NCBI GenBank assembly: GCA_019119205.1 | Contig: DWXK01000010.1 | Location: forward strand, 1-41,416 | DNA length: 41,416 nt | Direction: 5' to 3' | Origin: Candidatus Mediterraneibacter intestinavium | GTDB lineage: Bacteria > Bacillota > Clostridia > Lachnospirales > Lachnospiraceae | Shown: piece by piece, positions 7,825-18,001 of the stretch | How the letters are laid out: each line of letters begins with the position of its first letter | Numbering within the stretch: position 1 is the first letter of the stretch | Program-made: the position numbers and the translations under genes | Notes under the pieces: model-generated | The model's input: the letters and a program-made list of their open reading frames with translations, nothing else | The model's database searches: none | Told to the model about the DNA's origin: nothing

Positions 7825-8112
7825 ATGAAGTTAGTACCATTAGGTGACAAGATTGTTTTGAAACAGTTAGAAGCAGAAGAGACAACAAAATCCGGGATCG
7901 TTTTACCGGGACAGGCAAAAGAGAAGCCTCAGGAAGCAGAAGTGATCGCCGTAGGTCCTGGCGGAAATATAGATGGAAAAGAAGTCGTGATGCAGGTGAA
8001 AGAGGGAGATAAAGTTATCTACTCTAAATATGCAGGAACAGACGTAGAACTTGACGGAGAAGAATACATCATCGTAAAACAGAGCGATGTCCTCGCGATC
8101 GTAGAGGCATAA
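7825..8112 (+). CDS. groES: Co-chaperonin GroES
   Basis: 95 residues, the standard length. It begins MKLVPLGDKIVLKQLEAEE and carries the mobile-loop region TTKSGIVLPGQAKEKPQ that contacts GroEL, ending with IVKQSDVLAIVEA. GroES forms the heptameric lid of the GroEL folding chamber in the cytoplasm. AAGGAGG lies 8 nt before the ATG. It is the first gene of the CIRCE-controlled groES-groEL operon. The gap to groEL is unusually long (155 bp) and contains repeats. Confidence 0.98.
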   Translation: MKLVPLGDKIVLKQLEAEETTKSGIVLPGQAKEKPQEAEVIAVGPGGNIDGKEVVMQVKEGDKVIYSKYAGTDVELDGEEYIIVKQSDVLAIVEA

Positions 8113-8206
8113 AACACTTAGCGAGGTATTTTCGAGCTTAGTGTTTTAGCCGATACGCAGAGCGAAGCGAGGCGTATCAACCGAGGAAATAGCTTAGCGA
8201 GGTATT
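8111..8206. repeat. Repeat-rich, structured spacer between groES and groEL
   Basis: Two copies of CTTAGCGAGGTATT (8117-8130 and 8193-8206) flank two inverted repeats: AAAACACT/AGTGTTTT (8111-8118/8140-8147) and CGATACGC...GCGTATC (8151-8158/8172-8178), the second with a loop containing GCGAAGCGAG. No T-run follows the stems. It resembles a small dispersed intergenic repeat or an RNA processing/attenuation element inserted in the operon. Confidence 0.6.
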
Positions 8207-8252
8207 CAGCCCTGTTATCCGGAAGGATGCAGAAAATGTAAAATAATAATAG

Positions 8253-9881
<1,629 letters not shown>

Positions 9882-9930
9882 TAACGGACAGGGTTAAAAT
9901 GCTCTATAGTAATATTTAAAGATAGAAGCG

Positions 9931-9964
9931 GGTATGTACAGAGAAGTACATACCTGTTTCTTTT
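9931..9964 (+). terminator. Intrinsic terminator of groESL
   Basis: GGTATGTAC (9931-9939), loop AGAGAA and GTACATACC (9946-9954), followed by TGTTTCTTTT. Confidence 0.85.
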
Positions 9965-10108
9965 ATGTCTGTTTTTGAGTGTTTCTGCCGGGCAGAATAT
10001 GGTTTTCATTTAGTCCTGATAAAAAATAGAGTCCGATCTATAAGTACGGCTTAATAATTGAATTAAAAATAAATCAAGTAAAATCCCGTCTGCCGGAATG
10101 CGAAACTC

Positions 10109-10137
10109 TTGACATCCATCCTGAATTTATGTAGTAT
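10109..10137 (+). promoter_or_regulatory. Predicted guaB promoter
   Basis: A perfect TTGACA (10109-10114), 17 bp, TAGTAT (10132-10137). It gives a leader of about 50 nt. Confidence 0.6.
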
Positions 10138-10188
10138 ATCAGATAATACATTTACATAAGTGGATTCTTAAGAAAGAGAGGTAGATAG

Positions 10189-11646
<1,458 letters not shown>

Positions 11647-11693
11647 ACAGACAGAACAGACAAAGTATTGCCCCTGTGAGAGGAGCGGAGGTG

Positions 11694-11740
11694 CGGCTGC
11701 ACCGGCAGAGAAAGAATGCCGGTGCAGCCGTTTGGCTTTA
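11694..11740 (+). terminator. Strong intrinsic terminator of guaB
   Basis: CGGCTGCACCGGCA (11694-11707) pairs perfectly with TGCCGGTGCAGCCG (11717-11730), a 14-bp stem, followed by TTTGGCTTTA. Confidence 0.85.
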
Positions 11741-11781
11741 TAAATTCATAAGAAATTTTTCACAAACCCTTTGAAATTATG

Positions 11782-11790
11782 TGCTATCAT
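11782..11790 (+). promoter_or_regulatory. Extended -10 promoter of the amidase gene
   Basis: TG-C-TATCAT is an extended -10; no good -35 is seen at the expected distance. Transcription would start near 11797, 30 bp before the amidase ATG. Confidence 0.45.
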
Positions 11791-11825
11791 TGATACAGCC
11801 GAAAAGAAGAGATCGGGGGATACAA

Positions 11826-12497
11826 ATGACAACAGGACGGGGCGGGAAAAAGAGAAAAAGAAGGCGGAAGACTGACCGCAGGACGCTGTATATCAGAGGG
11901 GGCATACTGGTGCTGGTCCTGCTGACAGTGATCCTGGGGATCTATTCCTGCGCTTCGGGCAGCAGGAGAAATCTGGATGTGGATGCGTCAGAACCGGATA
12001 TCGACGTCCAGCTTCTCGACGTGAACGCTTATTCCAGACCCGGGATCGAGACAGAGGGGATCAACGGCATCGTGATCCATTATACGGCGAATCCCGGGAG
12101 TACGGCACAGGAAAACAGGGATTATTTTAACGGGCTTCAGTACAGTCAGGAGACGGAAGCGAGCAGTAATTTTGTGGTGGGGATGGATGGAGAGATCATA
12201 CAGTGCGTGCCCACATGGGAGGTCGCATATGCTTCTAATGAAAGGAATTTTGATACGGTGTCGATCGAGTGCTGCCATCCGGACGACAGTGGAGAATTCA
12301 CGGATGAGACGTACCGATCTCTTGTACAGCTCACAGCGTGGCTCTGCCTTAAATTCGATCTGTCAGAGGATGATGTGATCCGGCATTATGATGTGACCGG
12401 AAAAGTCTGCCCCAAATATTTCGTGGATCACGAGGATGCCTGGGAAGAATTCCGACAGAATGTGCGCAGAGCTATGGACAGAACCCTGGAGAATTGA
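11826..12497 (+). CDS. Membrane-anchored N-acetylmuramoyl-L-alanine amidase (Amidase_2)
   Basis: 223 residues from the ATG at 11826, chosen because GGGGGATA lies just upstream; an in-frame GTG at 11781 overlaps the promoter. The N-terminus is very basic (KKRKRRRK) and is followed by one transmembrane segment at about residues 23-40, so the catalytic domain faces outward. The Amidase_2/PGRP-type zinc site is visible: His85 in IVIHYTANPGS, His187 in VIRHYDVTGKVCP and Cys195. Such enzymes cut the MurNAc-L-Ala bond of peptidoglycan. Whether it acts in growth or in sporulation/germination cannot be told from the sequence. The promoter of the next gene lies within its 3' end. Confidence 0.88.
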   Translation: MTTGRGGKKRKRRRKTDRRTLYIRGGILVLVLLTVILGIYSCASGSRRNLDVDASEPDIDVQLLDVNAYSRPGIETEGINGIVIHYTANPGSTAQENRDYFNGLQYSQETEASSNFVVGMDGEIIQCVPTWEVAYASNERNFDTVSIECCHPDDSGEFTDETYRSLVQLTAWLCLKFDLSEDDVIRHYDVTGKVCPKYFVDHEDAWEEFRQNVRRAMDRTLEN

Positions 12498-12503
12498 TAT
12501 AAT
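12475..12503 (+). promoter_or_regulatory. Promoter of the chorismate mutase-shikimate kinase gene
   Basis: TGGACA (12475-12480), 17 bp, TATAAT (12498-12503), with an extended TGA before the -10. It lies across the amidase stop codon. Confidence 0.7.
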
Positions 12504-12514
12504 ATTAAGGATTA

Positions 12515-12578
12515 TGCAGATGGCTGCGAAGCGGTCTGCATCAGAGAGTAAGCAGTACAGGCGGACTTGTGTCCGCCT
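12515..12578 (+). promoter_or_regulatory. Two-hairpin leader before the aromatic pathway fusion gene
   Basis: Hairpin 1: TGCAGA (12515-12520) with TCTGCA (12535-12540). Hairpin 2: AGGCGGAC-TTGT-GTCCGCCT (12559-12578), followed by TATAAGTTT. The second ends 13 nt before the ribosome binding site and could attenuate transcription or translation weakly. Confidence 0.4.
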
Positions 12579-12598
12579 TATAAGTTTGGAGGAGGAAT

Positions 12599-13384
12599 AT
12601 GAACGATCTGGAAATGTACCGCGAGCAGCTGGCGATCTGCGATGACAAGATCATAGATGCTCTCGTGGAAAGAAACGCGATAATCGAGAAGATCATGGCA
12701 TATAAAGAGACTTATGGCATGCCGATCCTTCAGCCAGCCCAGGAAGCAAAACAGGAGCGCAGGCTGAATGAGAAACTTCAGGGGAATAAATACAGTGAGG
12801 AGATCCACGATGTGTTCCAGCGCATCCTGCGGAACAGCAAGAGGATCCAGGCGAGAAAACTCTTCTCGTACAATATTGTGCTTATCGGCTTTATGGGAGC
12901 TGGAAAAACGACGATATCAGATTACCTGAGTACCATGTTTGACATGAGGCTGGTGGAGATGGATCAGGAGATCGCTGAGCGGGAAGAGATGAGTATCCCG
13001 GATATCTTTGCCACATATGGGGAGGAATATTTCCGGGGGCTGGAGACAAAACTGTTAAAAGAACTGCAGACCGGGAAGAACTGCGTTATCTCCTGCGGAG
13101 GAGGAGCGGCTCTTCGCGCGGAAAACGTGACTGAGATGAAAAAGAACGGCCGTGTCGTGCTTCTTACCGCAAGCCCCGAGACGATCTATGACAGAGTGAA
13201 GGACAGCGATGACAGACCGGTGCTCAATGGCAACAAGAATGTAGATTTTATCGCAGACCTGATGGAGAAGAGACGCGAGAAATATGAGGCAGCCGCGGAT
13301 GTGGTGATACAGACAGATAACAAGACGATCCTGGAGATCAGTGAGGAACTGATCTCAAAGCTGATGGAACTGGATGGAAGATAA
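12599..13384 (+). CDS. Chorismate mutase-shikimate kinase fusion protein
   Basis: 261 residues with two domains. Residues 1-90 look like an AroQ-type chorismate mutase helical domain (MYREQLAICDDKIIDALVER, IIEKIMAYKE). Residues 92-261 are a shikimate kinase: Walker A GFMGAGKTT at 97-105, EMDQEIAEREE, the substrate-binding FRGLE and SCGGGAALR, and the lid RPVLNGN. It would phosphorylate shikimate and may rearrange chorismate to prephenate, two steps of the same aromatic amino acid pathway. The ATG follows GGAGGAATAT. Its stop codon overlaps the yqeG start by one base (TAATG). The fusion occurs in other Clostridia, which is family knowledge. Confidence 0.9.
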   Translation: MNDLEMYREQLAICDDKIIDALVERNAIIEKIMAYKETYGMPILQPAQEAKQERRLNEKLQGNKYSEEIHDVFQRILRNSKRIQARKLFSYNIVLIGFMGAGKTTISDYLSTMFDMRLVEMDQEIAEREEMSIPDIFATYGEEYFRGLETKLLKELQTGKNCVISCGGGAALRAENVTEMKKNGRVVLLTASPETIYDRVKDSDDRPVLNGNKNVDFIADLMEKRREKYEAAADVVIQTDNKTILEISEELISKLMELDGR

Positions 13385-13899
13385 TGTTTGAATCATTTTT
13401 CCCGGATGAATATGTGGCATCAACATATGTCATCCCTTTTGAAAGATTGTATGAAAAAGGTTACAGAGGCATCATATTTGATATAGATAACACTCTGGTA
13501 CCTCATGGGGCTCCGGCAGATGAGCGCGCAAGAAAACTGTTCACCCGTCTCGGACAGATCGGATTCTCATCCTGTCTCCTGTCGAACAATCAGGAACCGC
13601 GTGTGAAGATGTTCAACAGCGAGATCGGTACAAATTATATTTTTAATGCGCATAAACCGTCGGTCAAGAACTATGTCCGGGCCATGGAGATCATGGGGAC
13701 AGACCGGAAGACAACCCTTTTTGTTGGAGACCAGCTCTTTACCGATGTGTGGGGGGCAAAGCGCACGGGGATACACAGTATCCTTGTGAAGCCGATCCAC
13801 CCGAAAGAGGAGATACAGATCGTGCTCAAACGGTATCTGGAGCGGATTATCCTGCATTTCTATAAGAGACGGAAGGAAAGAAATATCGGCAAAAAGTGA
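13384..13899 (+). CDS. YqeG family HAD-IIIA phosphatase
   Basis: 171 residues with all HAD motifs: motif I DIDNTLVPHG, motif II LLSNNQE, a lysine in NAHKPSVKNY, and motif III FVGDQLFTDVWGAKRTG, as in the YqeG (HAD-IIIA) family. YqeG relatives are phosphatases acting on phosphatidylglycerophosphate or unknown small substrates; the substrate here is not known. The start overlaps the upstream stop codon (TAATG), so translation is probably coupled to the aromatic fusion gene. The C-terminus is strongly basic (HFYKRRKERNIGKK), which might favour membrane association. Confidence 0.9.
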   Translation: MFESFFPDEYVASTYVIPFERLYEKGYRGIIFDIDNTLVPHGAPADERARKLFTRLGQIGFSSCLLSNNQEPRVKMFNSEIGTNYIFNAHKPSVKNYVRAMEIMGTDRKTTLFVGDQLFTDVWGAKRTGIHSILVKPIHPKEEIQIVLKRYLERIILHFYKRRKERNIGKK

Positions 13900-13928
13900 C
13901 GGCAGGAGACAGTCATCCAAAAAAAAGA

Positions 13929-13957
13929 TTGAAAAAAGAAGAAAACTATTATAAAAT
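13929..13957 (+). promoter_or_regulatory. Predicted efp promoter
   Basis: TTGAAA (13929-13934), 17 bp, TAAAAT (13952-13957). A small hairpin CGCCC-TGA-GGGCG (13971-13983) follows in the leader. Confidence 0.6.
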
Positions 13958-14005
13958 ATACAGAGTGGAGCGCCCTGAGGGCGTACGATTGAAGGAGGAT
14001 TATAA

Positions 14006-14563
14006 ATGGTCGCAGCAGGAGATTTTAAGAACGGACTTACCATTGAGATTGATGGAAACATTTTTCAGATTCTGGAATTCCAGCATGTAAAACCTGGAAA
14101 AGGTGCAGCGTTCGTTAGAACAAAACTGAAAAATATCATCAGCGGCGGTGTGGTTGAAAAAACGTTCCGCCCGACTGAGAAATTTGAGAATGCACATATC
14201 GACAGAAAAGATATGCAGTATCTCTACCAGGATGGAGATCTGTACAACTTCATGGATGTAGAGACATATGATCAGATCGCCCTGGATGCCGATGTGGTTG
14301 GTGATGCACTGAAGTTTGTCAAAGAGAACGAGACAGTAAAGATCTGTTCTCATAAGGGCAATGTGTTCTCTGTTGAGCCGCCGCTCTTTGTGGAACTTGC
14401 GATCACAGAGACTGAGCCGGGATTCAAGGGAGATACAGCGCAGGGAGCTACCAAGCCGGCTGTTGTTGAGACAGGCGCAACGGTCATGGTCCCGCTGTTT
14501 GTTGAGGTCGGCGATGTGCTTAAGATCGATACACGTACAGGAGAGTATCTTTCCAGAGTGTGA
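14006..14563 (+). CDS. efp: Elongation factor P
   Basis: 185 residues, three beta-barrel domains as usual. The loop that enters the peptidyl-transferase centre reads [11 protein letters not shown], with the modifiable lysine at Lys32, the position modified in Bacillus EF-P. EF-P relieves ribosome stalling at proline runs. AAGGAGG lies 7 nt before the ATG. It has its own promoter and a terminator, although yqeG lies upstream in line. Confidence 0.98.
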   Translation: MVAAGDFKNGLTIEIDGNIFQILEFQHVKPGKGAAFVRTKLKNIISGGVVEKTFRPTEKFENAHIDRKDMQYLYQDGDLYNFMDVETYDQIALDADVVGDALKFVKENETVKICSHKGNVFSVEPPLFVELAITETEPGFKGDTAQGATKPAVVETGATVMVPLFVEVGDVLKIDTRTGEYLSRV

Positions 14564-14590
14564 TCGTGCAGGATCAGTTAAAGAATGTAT

Positions 14591-14630
14591 ACCCGCTGCT
14601 TTCTTAGGAAGGCGGCGGGTTTTGCTGTTT
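14591..14630 (+). terminator. Intrinsic terminator of efp
   Basis: ACCCGC (14591-14596) pairs with GCGGGT (14615-14620), extended inward by further pairs, and is followed by TTTGCTGTTTT. Confidence 0.8.
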
Positions 14631-14680
14631 TATGGAAAGGAGATCCGGGAAAAATGGAAATGTGATCCGGTAAAAAGATA

Positions 14681-14709
14681 TTGCTATTTCCAGGCAGTTC
14701 ATCTATAAT
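14681..14709 (+). promoter_or_regulatory. Predicted promoter of the DUF5688-like gene
   Basis: TTGCTA (14681-14686), 17 bp, a perfect TATAAT (14704-14709). The leader is about 100 nt. Confidence 0.6.
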
Positions 14710-14815
14710 GGATATCACATAATATTGTTCAGATCATTGATTCTATTTCAAAGGTACAGATCGTACCAAGCTCTCATTTAATTTATATATGGACCGCGCA
14801 AAGGAAAGGAGAAAG

Positions 14816-15796
14816 ATGGATTATACAGAATTTGTGCGCGCAGTTGAGACGAGGATGAGCCGGCGGGTCAAAGACACGGAGAAAGTGTCGCTTTATACGG
14901 CGGTAAAGAACAACGGAAGAGAAAGACGGGGGATCATGGTTGAGACAAAAGGGGTCAATATCTCGCCTATGATCTATCTCGAAGAGTATTATGGATATTA
15001 CAGGGACGGGTGTCCTATTGAACAGATCGTTGACGAACTGATGGAGTTTTATGAAAGTATACGGCGGGATGAATCCTGGGACAGCAGAAGCGTACTGACC
15101 TATGAAGGAGTCCGGGACCGGATCGTTTTCCGTCTTGTGAACACGGAGAAAAATCGGGAATTCCTCAAGACAGTGCCTCATCGTGAGATCTTTGACCTGT
15201 CGGCAGTGTTCTATGTACTGCTCGAGATGAGCAGCGAAGGAACTGCGACAATGACAGTGAAGAACGGTCACATGGCACAGTGGGGAGCGGATGTGGATAT
15301 GCTCTGGGAGAGGGCAGTAGAAAATTCGAAAAGGATACTTCCGGCAGAATTTTTTACGATGGACCATGCCCTGCGGGAGCTGGTGGACGATACGTCCTCA
15401 AAAGAGGGGAAAACAGAAAATCTCCTGAAAGAAAAAGGAGGAAAACGTGACAGGATGTATGTGCTCTCCAACAGAGTACGCAGTTATGGGGCCGCATGCG
15501 CAGCCTATCCGTTTATCCTGGAGATGATCGGTCAGATCCTGAAGAAAGATTATTACATCCTGCCCAGCAGCGTGCACGAAGTAGTGATCGTACCTTACTC
15601 GAAAGAGTTCGATCTTGCCGAACTCGACCGGATGGTGAAGGAGATCAACGAGACACAGCTGGATGAGGAGGATGTCCTGAGTGACCATGCTTATTTTGTG
15701 GAGCACAGGACCGGAAAGATTTTCGCGAATTCAGAGGAGGGGCTCACAGGGGCTTTAGGTGGAAAGCGGAAAAATGAAGGAAACAATGTTTTTTAA
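14816..15796 (+). CDS. DUF5688-like protein of unknown function
   Basis: 326 residues from ATG 14816, which has AAAGGAG 6 nt upstream; an ATG at 14789 would put that site inside the gene. It is soluble: no signal peptide, no membrane segment, many charged residues. It starts MDYTEFVRAVETRMSRRVK and shows SPMIYLEEYYGYYRDG and a C-terminal half with YVLSNRVRSYGAACAAYP and LPSSVHEVVIVPYS. This pattern resembles the DUF5688 proteins common, often in several copies, in Lachnospiraceae. I know no biochemical role. It is transcribed alone, between the efp terminator and a tRNA gene. Confidence 0.75.
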   Translation: MDYTEFVRAVETRMSRRVKDTEKVSLYTAVKNNGRERRGIMVETKGVNISPMIYLEEYYGYYRDGCPIEQIVDELMEFYESIRRDESWDSRSVLTYEGVRDRIVFRLVNTEKNREFLKTVPHREIFDLSAVFYVLLEMSSEGTATMTVKNGHMAQWGADVDMLWERAVENSKRILPAEFFTMDHALRELVDDTSSKEGKTENLLKEKGGKRDRMYVLSNRVRSYGAACAAYPFILEMIGQILKKDYYILPSSVHEVVIVPYSKEFDLAELDRMVKEINETQLDEEDVLSDHAYFVEHRTGKIFANSEEGLTGALGGKRKNEGNNVF

Positions 15797-15799
15797 TGC

Positions 15800-15828
15800 T
15801 TTACTTTTTCAGAAAATTGTGATAGGAT
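15800..15828 (+). promoter_or_regulatory. Possible tRNA-Arg promoter
   Basis: TTTACT (15800-15805), 17 bp, TAGGAT (15823-15828); both boxes match 4 of 6 positions. It partly overlaps the space just after the DUF5688-like stop codon. Confidence 0.4.
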
Positions 15829-15836
15829 AAATAAGG

Positions 15837-15875
15837 TCGTTTTAAGGGATGGTCATCGTACTTCTCTTAAAACGA
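15837..15875. repeat. 10-bp inverted repeat immediately upstream of tRNA-Arg
   Basis: TCGTTTTAAG (15837-15846) and CTTAAAACGA (15866-15875) are perfectly complementary around 19 nt and end 6 bp before the tRNA. This could be the 5' leader structure of the precursor. Confidence 0.6.
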
Positions 15876-15881
15876 TGGAAT

Positions 15882-15953
15882 GCGTCTGTAGCTCAGTGGA
15901 TAGAGCAATGCCCTCCGGAGGCATGTGCGGCGGTTCGACTCCGCTCAGACGCT
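15882..15953 (+). tRNA. tRNA-Arg (anticodon CCG)
   Basis: A full cloverleaf can be drawn: acceptor GCGTCTG/CAGACGC, D arm GCTC...GAGC, anticodon stem ATGCC/GGCAT with loop CTCCGGA (anticodon CCG, reading CGG), a 4-nt variable loop, and a T arm with loop TTCGACT. CCA is not encoded. The discriminator base appears to be T, which is unusual for arginine tRNAs. Confidence 0.95.
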
Positions 15954-15961
15954 TAAAATAT

Positions 15962-16012
15962 AACCCGGGATATGCAGTGGATACGGCGTTCACTGTATAT
16001 CCCGGGTTTTTG
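15962..16012 (+). terminator. Terminator after tRNA-Arg, possibly bidirectional
   Basis: AACCCGGGATATGCAGTG (from 15962) pairs with CACTGTATATCCCGGGTT and is followed by TTTTGTT. On the minus strand the stem is followed by ATATTTT, so it may also end the ABC operon. Confidence 0.85.
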
Positions 16013-16061
16013 TTCGGGGAAACGTCTTTTTAACAGGAGGGGCAGAAGCAGGTTCGAACGG

Positions 16062-16868
16062 TTACAGTAGATTTATCTTTTTCTGCATGATGTAGTGTGT
16101 GATGGCATATTGGACAGCCGCAATAATGATCATCATGACTACAGAGTAGCCTATCATACTGAACAGGTACATTCCAACCTGGTCTGATGATCCGCTCTGC
16201 CCGGCCAGGATATACTCCGGAAAGAAGCCTGTTCCGATCTGGAGGGCAAAGGAGAGGATCTGTATCACAAAACTGGATATGAAGTAAGCTGCAACTGCTC
16301 CGAGTACTCTGTGAGCCGGAAAAATCTGCCCGATCACAATGCAGAAATAAGTCTGTATCACAGTGAATGGGGTGGATATAAGCATGATAAGGAACAGGAG
16401 AAGAGCAAAATGGCTCAAAGTCATCCCCAGTTCAGTGTTAAATTCGGAGGCAATGTGACTGTATGCTCCTGTGACATTGCTTCCGGTCACCAAGATCAGG
16501 ATGCAGCCCGCCACTATGAAACAGTCCAGCGCATACCAGATGCATCCGGAAAAGATCTTTGCCCAGAGATGCTGGATCCCGGAGGCGGGAAGTGTCCATG
16601 ACAGATATCCCTCTCCTGTGAAGAGATTCCGATAAAATCGAAATGTGATGATCAGCCAGGTGCAGAAGCAGACCGCCATAAAGAGGAACAACATCACTGA
16701 GGCAAAAAGTACGATTCTCGAGATAAGAGCGGCGTCCGGATCGGCGAAACTGAGCCGGTCCATAAACAGGAATCGTCCCAGCACAGAGAGTGCGATCAGA
16801 ATACCGTGCAGGAGAATGAATATCTTCATTCCGTATTTTAAGTCGAATTTCACTAATTTCCCTAACAT
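16062..16868 (-). CDS. ABC-2 type transporter permease
   Basis: 268 residues with about six hydrophobic transmembrane stretches, for example ILLHGILIALSVLGRFLFM, IVLFASVMLFLFMAVCFCTW, FIVAGCILILVTG, FALLLFLIMLISTPF and the C-terminal VVMMIIIAAVQYA. There is no Walker motif. It overlaps the ATPase gene by 7 nt, so the two form an exporter of the kind often linked to YtrA-like GntR regulators, which handle cell-wall-active compounds or lipids. The substrate is unknown. The terminator of the convergent tRNA lies just beyond its end. Confidence 0.88.
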   Translation of the reverse strand: MLGKLVKFDLKYGMKIFILLHGILIALSVLGRFLFMDRLSFADPDAALISRIVLFASVMLFLFMAVCFCTWLIITFRFYRNLFTGEGYLSWTLPASGIQHLWAKIFSGCIWYALDCFIVAGCILILVTGSNVTGAYSHIASEFNTELGMTLSHFALLLFLIMLISTPFTVIQTYFCIVIGQIFPAHRVLGAVAAYFISSFVIQILSFALQIGTGFFPEYILAGQSGSSDQVGMYLFSMIGYSVVMMIIIAAVQYAITHYIMQKKINLL

Positions 16869-17560
16869 TTAAATACCTCCCGGAACAAAGCGTCCACAGA
16901 TTTTCCATGCTGGGAGCGGATCTCGTCCACGGATGCGTTTAGGACGAGCTGCCCTTCCTGCAGAAAGACTGCACGATCAAGGACGTTTTCGATGTCCGAG
17001 ATCAGGTGGGTCGAGATAAGGACTGTGGCGTTCTCATTATAATTCGTCAGGATAGTCTGAAGGATATAATCCCGGGCTGCGGGATCCACGCCTCCGATCG
17101 GCTCATCAAGGATATACAGGTCTGCCTCGCGGCTCATGACAAGGATGAGCTGGACTTTTTCCAATGTCCCTTTAGAGAGGGAAGAAAGCCTGGAACTGGG
17201 ATCGATATCCAGTGAATCCATCATTTGAGAAGCGCGCTCGAGATCAAAATTCTCATAAAAAGTGTTGTAATATGTCATGGCCTCGTTCACGCGCATGTGT
17301 TTCCCGAGATAATTGCGGTCCGGAAGATAGGAGACGATCCGTTTTGTCTCCACTCCGGGTTCTGTCCCGTTTATCAGGATCTGCCCGCCAGTGGGGCGCA
17401 GAAGAGCGTTTGCAAGTTTGATCAGAGTTGTCTTTCCGCTTCCGTTTGGCCCCAGAAGTCCCACGATCTGCCCGCGCTCCAGAGAGAGGTTTAAGTTGTA
17501 GAGGGCATATTTGCTGCCGTATTTTTTTGTCAGATCCCTGCATTCAAGAATCGTTTCCAT
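16862..17560 (-). CDS. ABC transporter ATP-binding protein
   Basis: 232 residues, one ABC domain. Walker A is GLLGPNGSGKTT at about residues 34-45, Walker B is LYILDEP followed by the D-loop GGVDPAARD, and the H-loop is LISTHLISD. The signature is the variant LSKGTLEKVQ instead of LSGGQ, as is usual in small drug/lantibiotic-type exporters of the YtrB/EcsA kind. Its start overlaps the GntR gene by 17 nt and its end overlaps the permease by 7 nt, consistent with a single three-gene transcript. Confidence 0.93.
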   Translation of the reverse strand: METILECRDLTKKYGSKYALYNLNLSLERGQIVGLLGPNGSGKTTLIKLANALLRPTGGQILINGTEPGVETKRIVSYLPDRNYLGKHMRVNEAMTYYNTFYENFDLERASQMMDSLDIDPSSRLSSLSKGTLEKVQLILVMSREADLYILDEPIGGVDPAARDYILQTILTNYNENATVLISTHLISDIENVLDRAVFLQEGQLVLNASVDEIRSQHGKSVDALFREVFKC

Positions 17561-17927
17561 TTTGTTCCCTCCTTAGTGTCTCGTGTATCATTTCCAGCGT
17601 TTCTTCGTCGCTGAAACCAAGATGATGCATCTGCTCAAAAAACTGATGGATGTGTTCTGAAGCAAGATCCATTTTCATTTTTCTCAGCAGCTTTTCATCA
17701 TCTGTAATGTACCGTCCGCTTGTTCTCTGCGAATAAAGAAGCCCGCTGCGCTCCAGTTCGGCAAGTGCCTTCTGCATGGTGTTTGGGTTGACTGCGGCGT
17801 CAAGAGCGAGGTCGCGGACGGACGGAATCTTGTCCCCGGGCCTGTATACTCCGGAAATGATGTCATGTCGGATCCGTTCCATCAGTTGAAGATAGATCGG
17901 GCGGTCATTATCTAATTCCCATGGCAT
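17544..17927 (-). CDS. GntR family (YtrA-type) transcriptional regulator
   Basis: 127 residues from the ATG at 17927, chosen because GAGGTGATT precedes it; a longer frame to 17954 lacks a ribosome binding site. The winged helix covers about residues 10-75 (PIYLQLMERIRHDIISGVY, DKIPSVRDLALDAAVNPNTM, SGLLYSQRTSGRYI). The effector part is only about 50 residues, which is the short YtrA subfamily that controls an adjacent ABC exporter. An inverted repeat at 17955-17978 is the likely operator, giving autoregulation of the whole operon. Confidence 0.92.
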   Translation of the reverse strand: MPWELDNDRPIYLQLMERIRHDIISGVYRPGDKIPSVRDLALDAAVNPNTMQKALAELERSGLLYSQRTSGRYITDDEKLLRKMKMDLASEHIHQFFEQMHHLGFSDEETLEMIHETLRREQNGNDS

Positions 17928-17954
17928 CGAATCACCTCGTTTTCTTTTCGGCAA

Positions 17955-17978
17955 ATTGTATTACAGGTATAGTACAAT
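17955..17978. promoter_or_regulatory. Probable operator of the GntR-ABC operon
   Basis: ATTGTA-N12-TACAAT is a perfect 6-bp inverted repeat centred 40 bp before the GntR start, and the TACAAT arm could serve as the -10 on the minus strand. YtrA-type regulators bind inverted repeats with a similar arm-to-arm distance. Confidence 0.5.
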
Positions 17979-18001
17979 AATACGCTGAAAAGGGAGGACT
18001 G

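Noticed and set aside
16048-16064. GGTTCGAAC resembling a tRNA T-arm after the ABC operon
   Set aside because: The flanks do not pair and no acceptor or anticodon arm is present.
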